Below, piece after piece: positions 63,241 through 64,000 of a stretch of 64,000 nt of DNA; position 1 is the first letter of the stretch, and every line of letters starts with the position of its first letter. Where the stretch lies: the NCBI GenBank assembly GCA_963576735.1, contig OY755179.1, positions 3,906,001 through 3,970,000 of the forward strand, written 5' to 3'. The notes beneath the pieces were generated by a model. That model had not been told where the DNA came from, made no database searches, and was given only the letters and a program-made list of their open reading frames with translations. The position numbers were made by a program, and so were the translations under genes. The DNA comes from Bedellia somnulentella (Eukaryota; Arthropoda; Insecta; Lepidoptera; Bedelliidae).

Positions 63241-63670
63241 GTCCGTATTTGATTGGTTTATTCAATTTTATAAACTTTGTTGGTCATACATTTGGTTCGC
63301 TGAAGTCAGTTGAAATTAACTGAATCATTTACGGATATTGACATTCTTCGTTTCTTATCTATTTAGTTAAGGTTCCTATGTCTTAGGCACTGTATTGCTG
63401 GAAATCAAAAACCTCCCCATGTTGCAATATATATAAAAAAAGATTTTTATTCATTATTAGCACCAGTTGTTATGTCGATATATTTCTTTAATTTTAATAC
63501 TTACTGCGGGTGATATTATAAAAGTATTTACAAAAACCAACCAGTTTTACAAAGATGGTTTACAATAAATTTTAAATCAGTAAGGAAGATGTATAAAAAT
63601 ATGGCCAAACGCATACTATAACAGAGCTTAATTAAATAACTTATTTGGCTGTACTCTTGGCCTGAATTAC

Positions 63671-63765
63671 ATACATACATATACTCACGGCTATAAATCC
63701 CTAGAAGGAGTAGCCAAGGAATAAGAAATTTCTCAGCCGCTTTTGGAAACTTGTGTGAGGAATGC
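63671..63765 (-). repeat. SINE-like family A, 5'-truncated (D3)
   Basis: Counterpart of 21323-21415. Confidence 0.7.
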
Positions 63766-64000
63766 CTGAATTGTAAATACGATTAGCTCATCAAGCATAA
63801 GAAGTCCCTATAAATTGTTATTTTCTTTTCTTATAGTAACTATACAAAAATAATTATGGTTTCAAAATGAGCTCAATCTTTAAAGCTGTTATAATTGGTT
63901 TGAAATATTACTTACCCATAGTTTTTCGTCGTATACAGCATTTTTATCGTATATGGTGCGATGTGGCTGAAGGCTTCATCACCAATTGTTCTTTATTTTA

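Larger units (their letters stand above)
55950..64000. repeat. Duplicated segment, copy D3 (runs off the window)
   Basis: It matches D2 from 6917 to about 21640. It lacks all five D2-only insertions and so serves as the empty-site reference. It shares with D2 SINE C in SINE B, the SINE C fragment, the foldback, the RTE 3' fragment and family A copies at 9970, 10207, 17304, 20637 and 21323. It lacks the family A SINE common to D1 and D2. Confidence 0.9.

Overview
This window looks like gene-poor, AT-rich heterochromatin-like or intergenic DNA from a moth or butterfly. The evidence for Lepidoptera is the set of repeats: the GGGTTCCGTAGCC... repeat (24284-25022), an 'accgacttcaaaaaa' repeat (41842-41925), a tRNA-headed SINE of a common lepidopteran type (38970-39300), and LINEs whose ORF1 carries a PHD finger, one of them followed by a baculovirus-FP-like domain. 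I see no convincing intact host gene. Almost everything recognisable is mobile DNA, much of it nested, and many insertions can be dated relative to each other through target-site duplications (TSDs) and paralogous empty sites.

Layout. 1-2990: SINE-like copies, one split by a 5'-truncated RTE-type LINE. 2996-6560 (D1), 6706-21640 (D2) and 55950-64000 (D3) are three copies of one duplicated segment. D1 and D2 lie in tandem; D3 is about 34 kb further on and continues past the window. D2 differs from D3 by at least five clean insertions, including a 4.9 kb LINE with two intact ORFs (10437-15342), a 603 bp MITE (17557-18159) and several SINEs. 21640-29100: SINE-like copies, RTE fragments and the GGGTTCCG repeat. 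29113-33824: a complete but decayed PIF/Harbinger element (TIRs, TTA target duplication, broken HARBI1-like transposase, an inserted LINE fragment, and a striking cluster of GTAACAGAG motifs). 35415-36090: an array of palindromic CATTTCATGAAATG-type motifs. 36131-37030: two tail-to-tail RTE fragments. 38970-40620: SINEs split by other insertions and a miniature LTR element (TRIM, 39844-40399). 42655-43265: a tandem/inverted array of a tRNA-like SINE. 43860-45039: Penelope-like fragments in inverted order. 45783-47290: a BEL/Pao pol relic. 48901-51430: the 3' part of an errantivirus (LTR, env, integrase tail), cut off by a second LINE (51429-55900).

How the parts work together. The most interesting system is a LINE/SINE partnership. 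The RTE-type LINE, SINE-like family A (about 29 copies) and tRNA-headed SINE B share a 3'-terminal module: CTCTG(C/G)C(T/A)ACCC, a small CCC/GGG hairpin, then G(G/C)CGTGA and a short T/A/G-rich repeat tail. Family A copies carry about 11 bp TSDs and have exact empty sites in a paralogue, so they move by target-primed reverse transcription, most likely using the RTE reverse transcriptase. SINE C is a separate family built round a full tRNA-like cloverleaf followed directly by a Pol III-type terminator.

Limits: two runs of exactly 200 N (3128-3327, 45040-45239) are scaffold joins, so the D2/D3 duplication could in part be unmerged haplotypes. Coordinates of repeat ends are good to a few bases where a TSD is stated, otherwise to roughly 10-20 bases.
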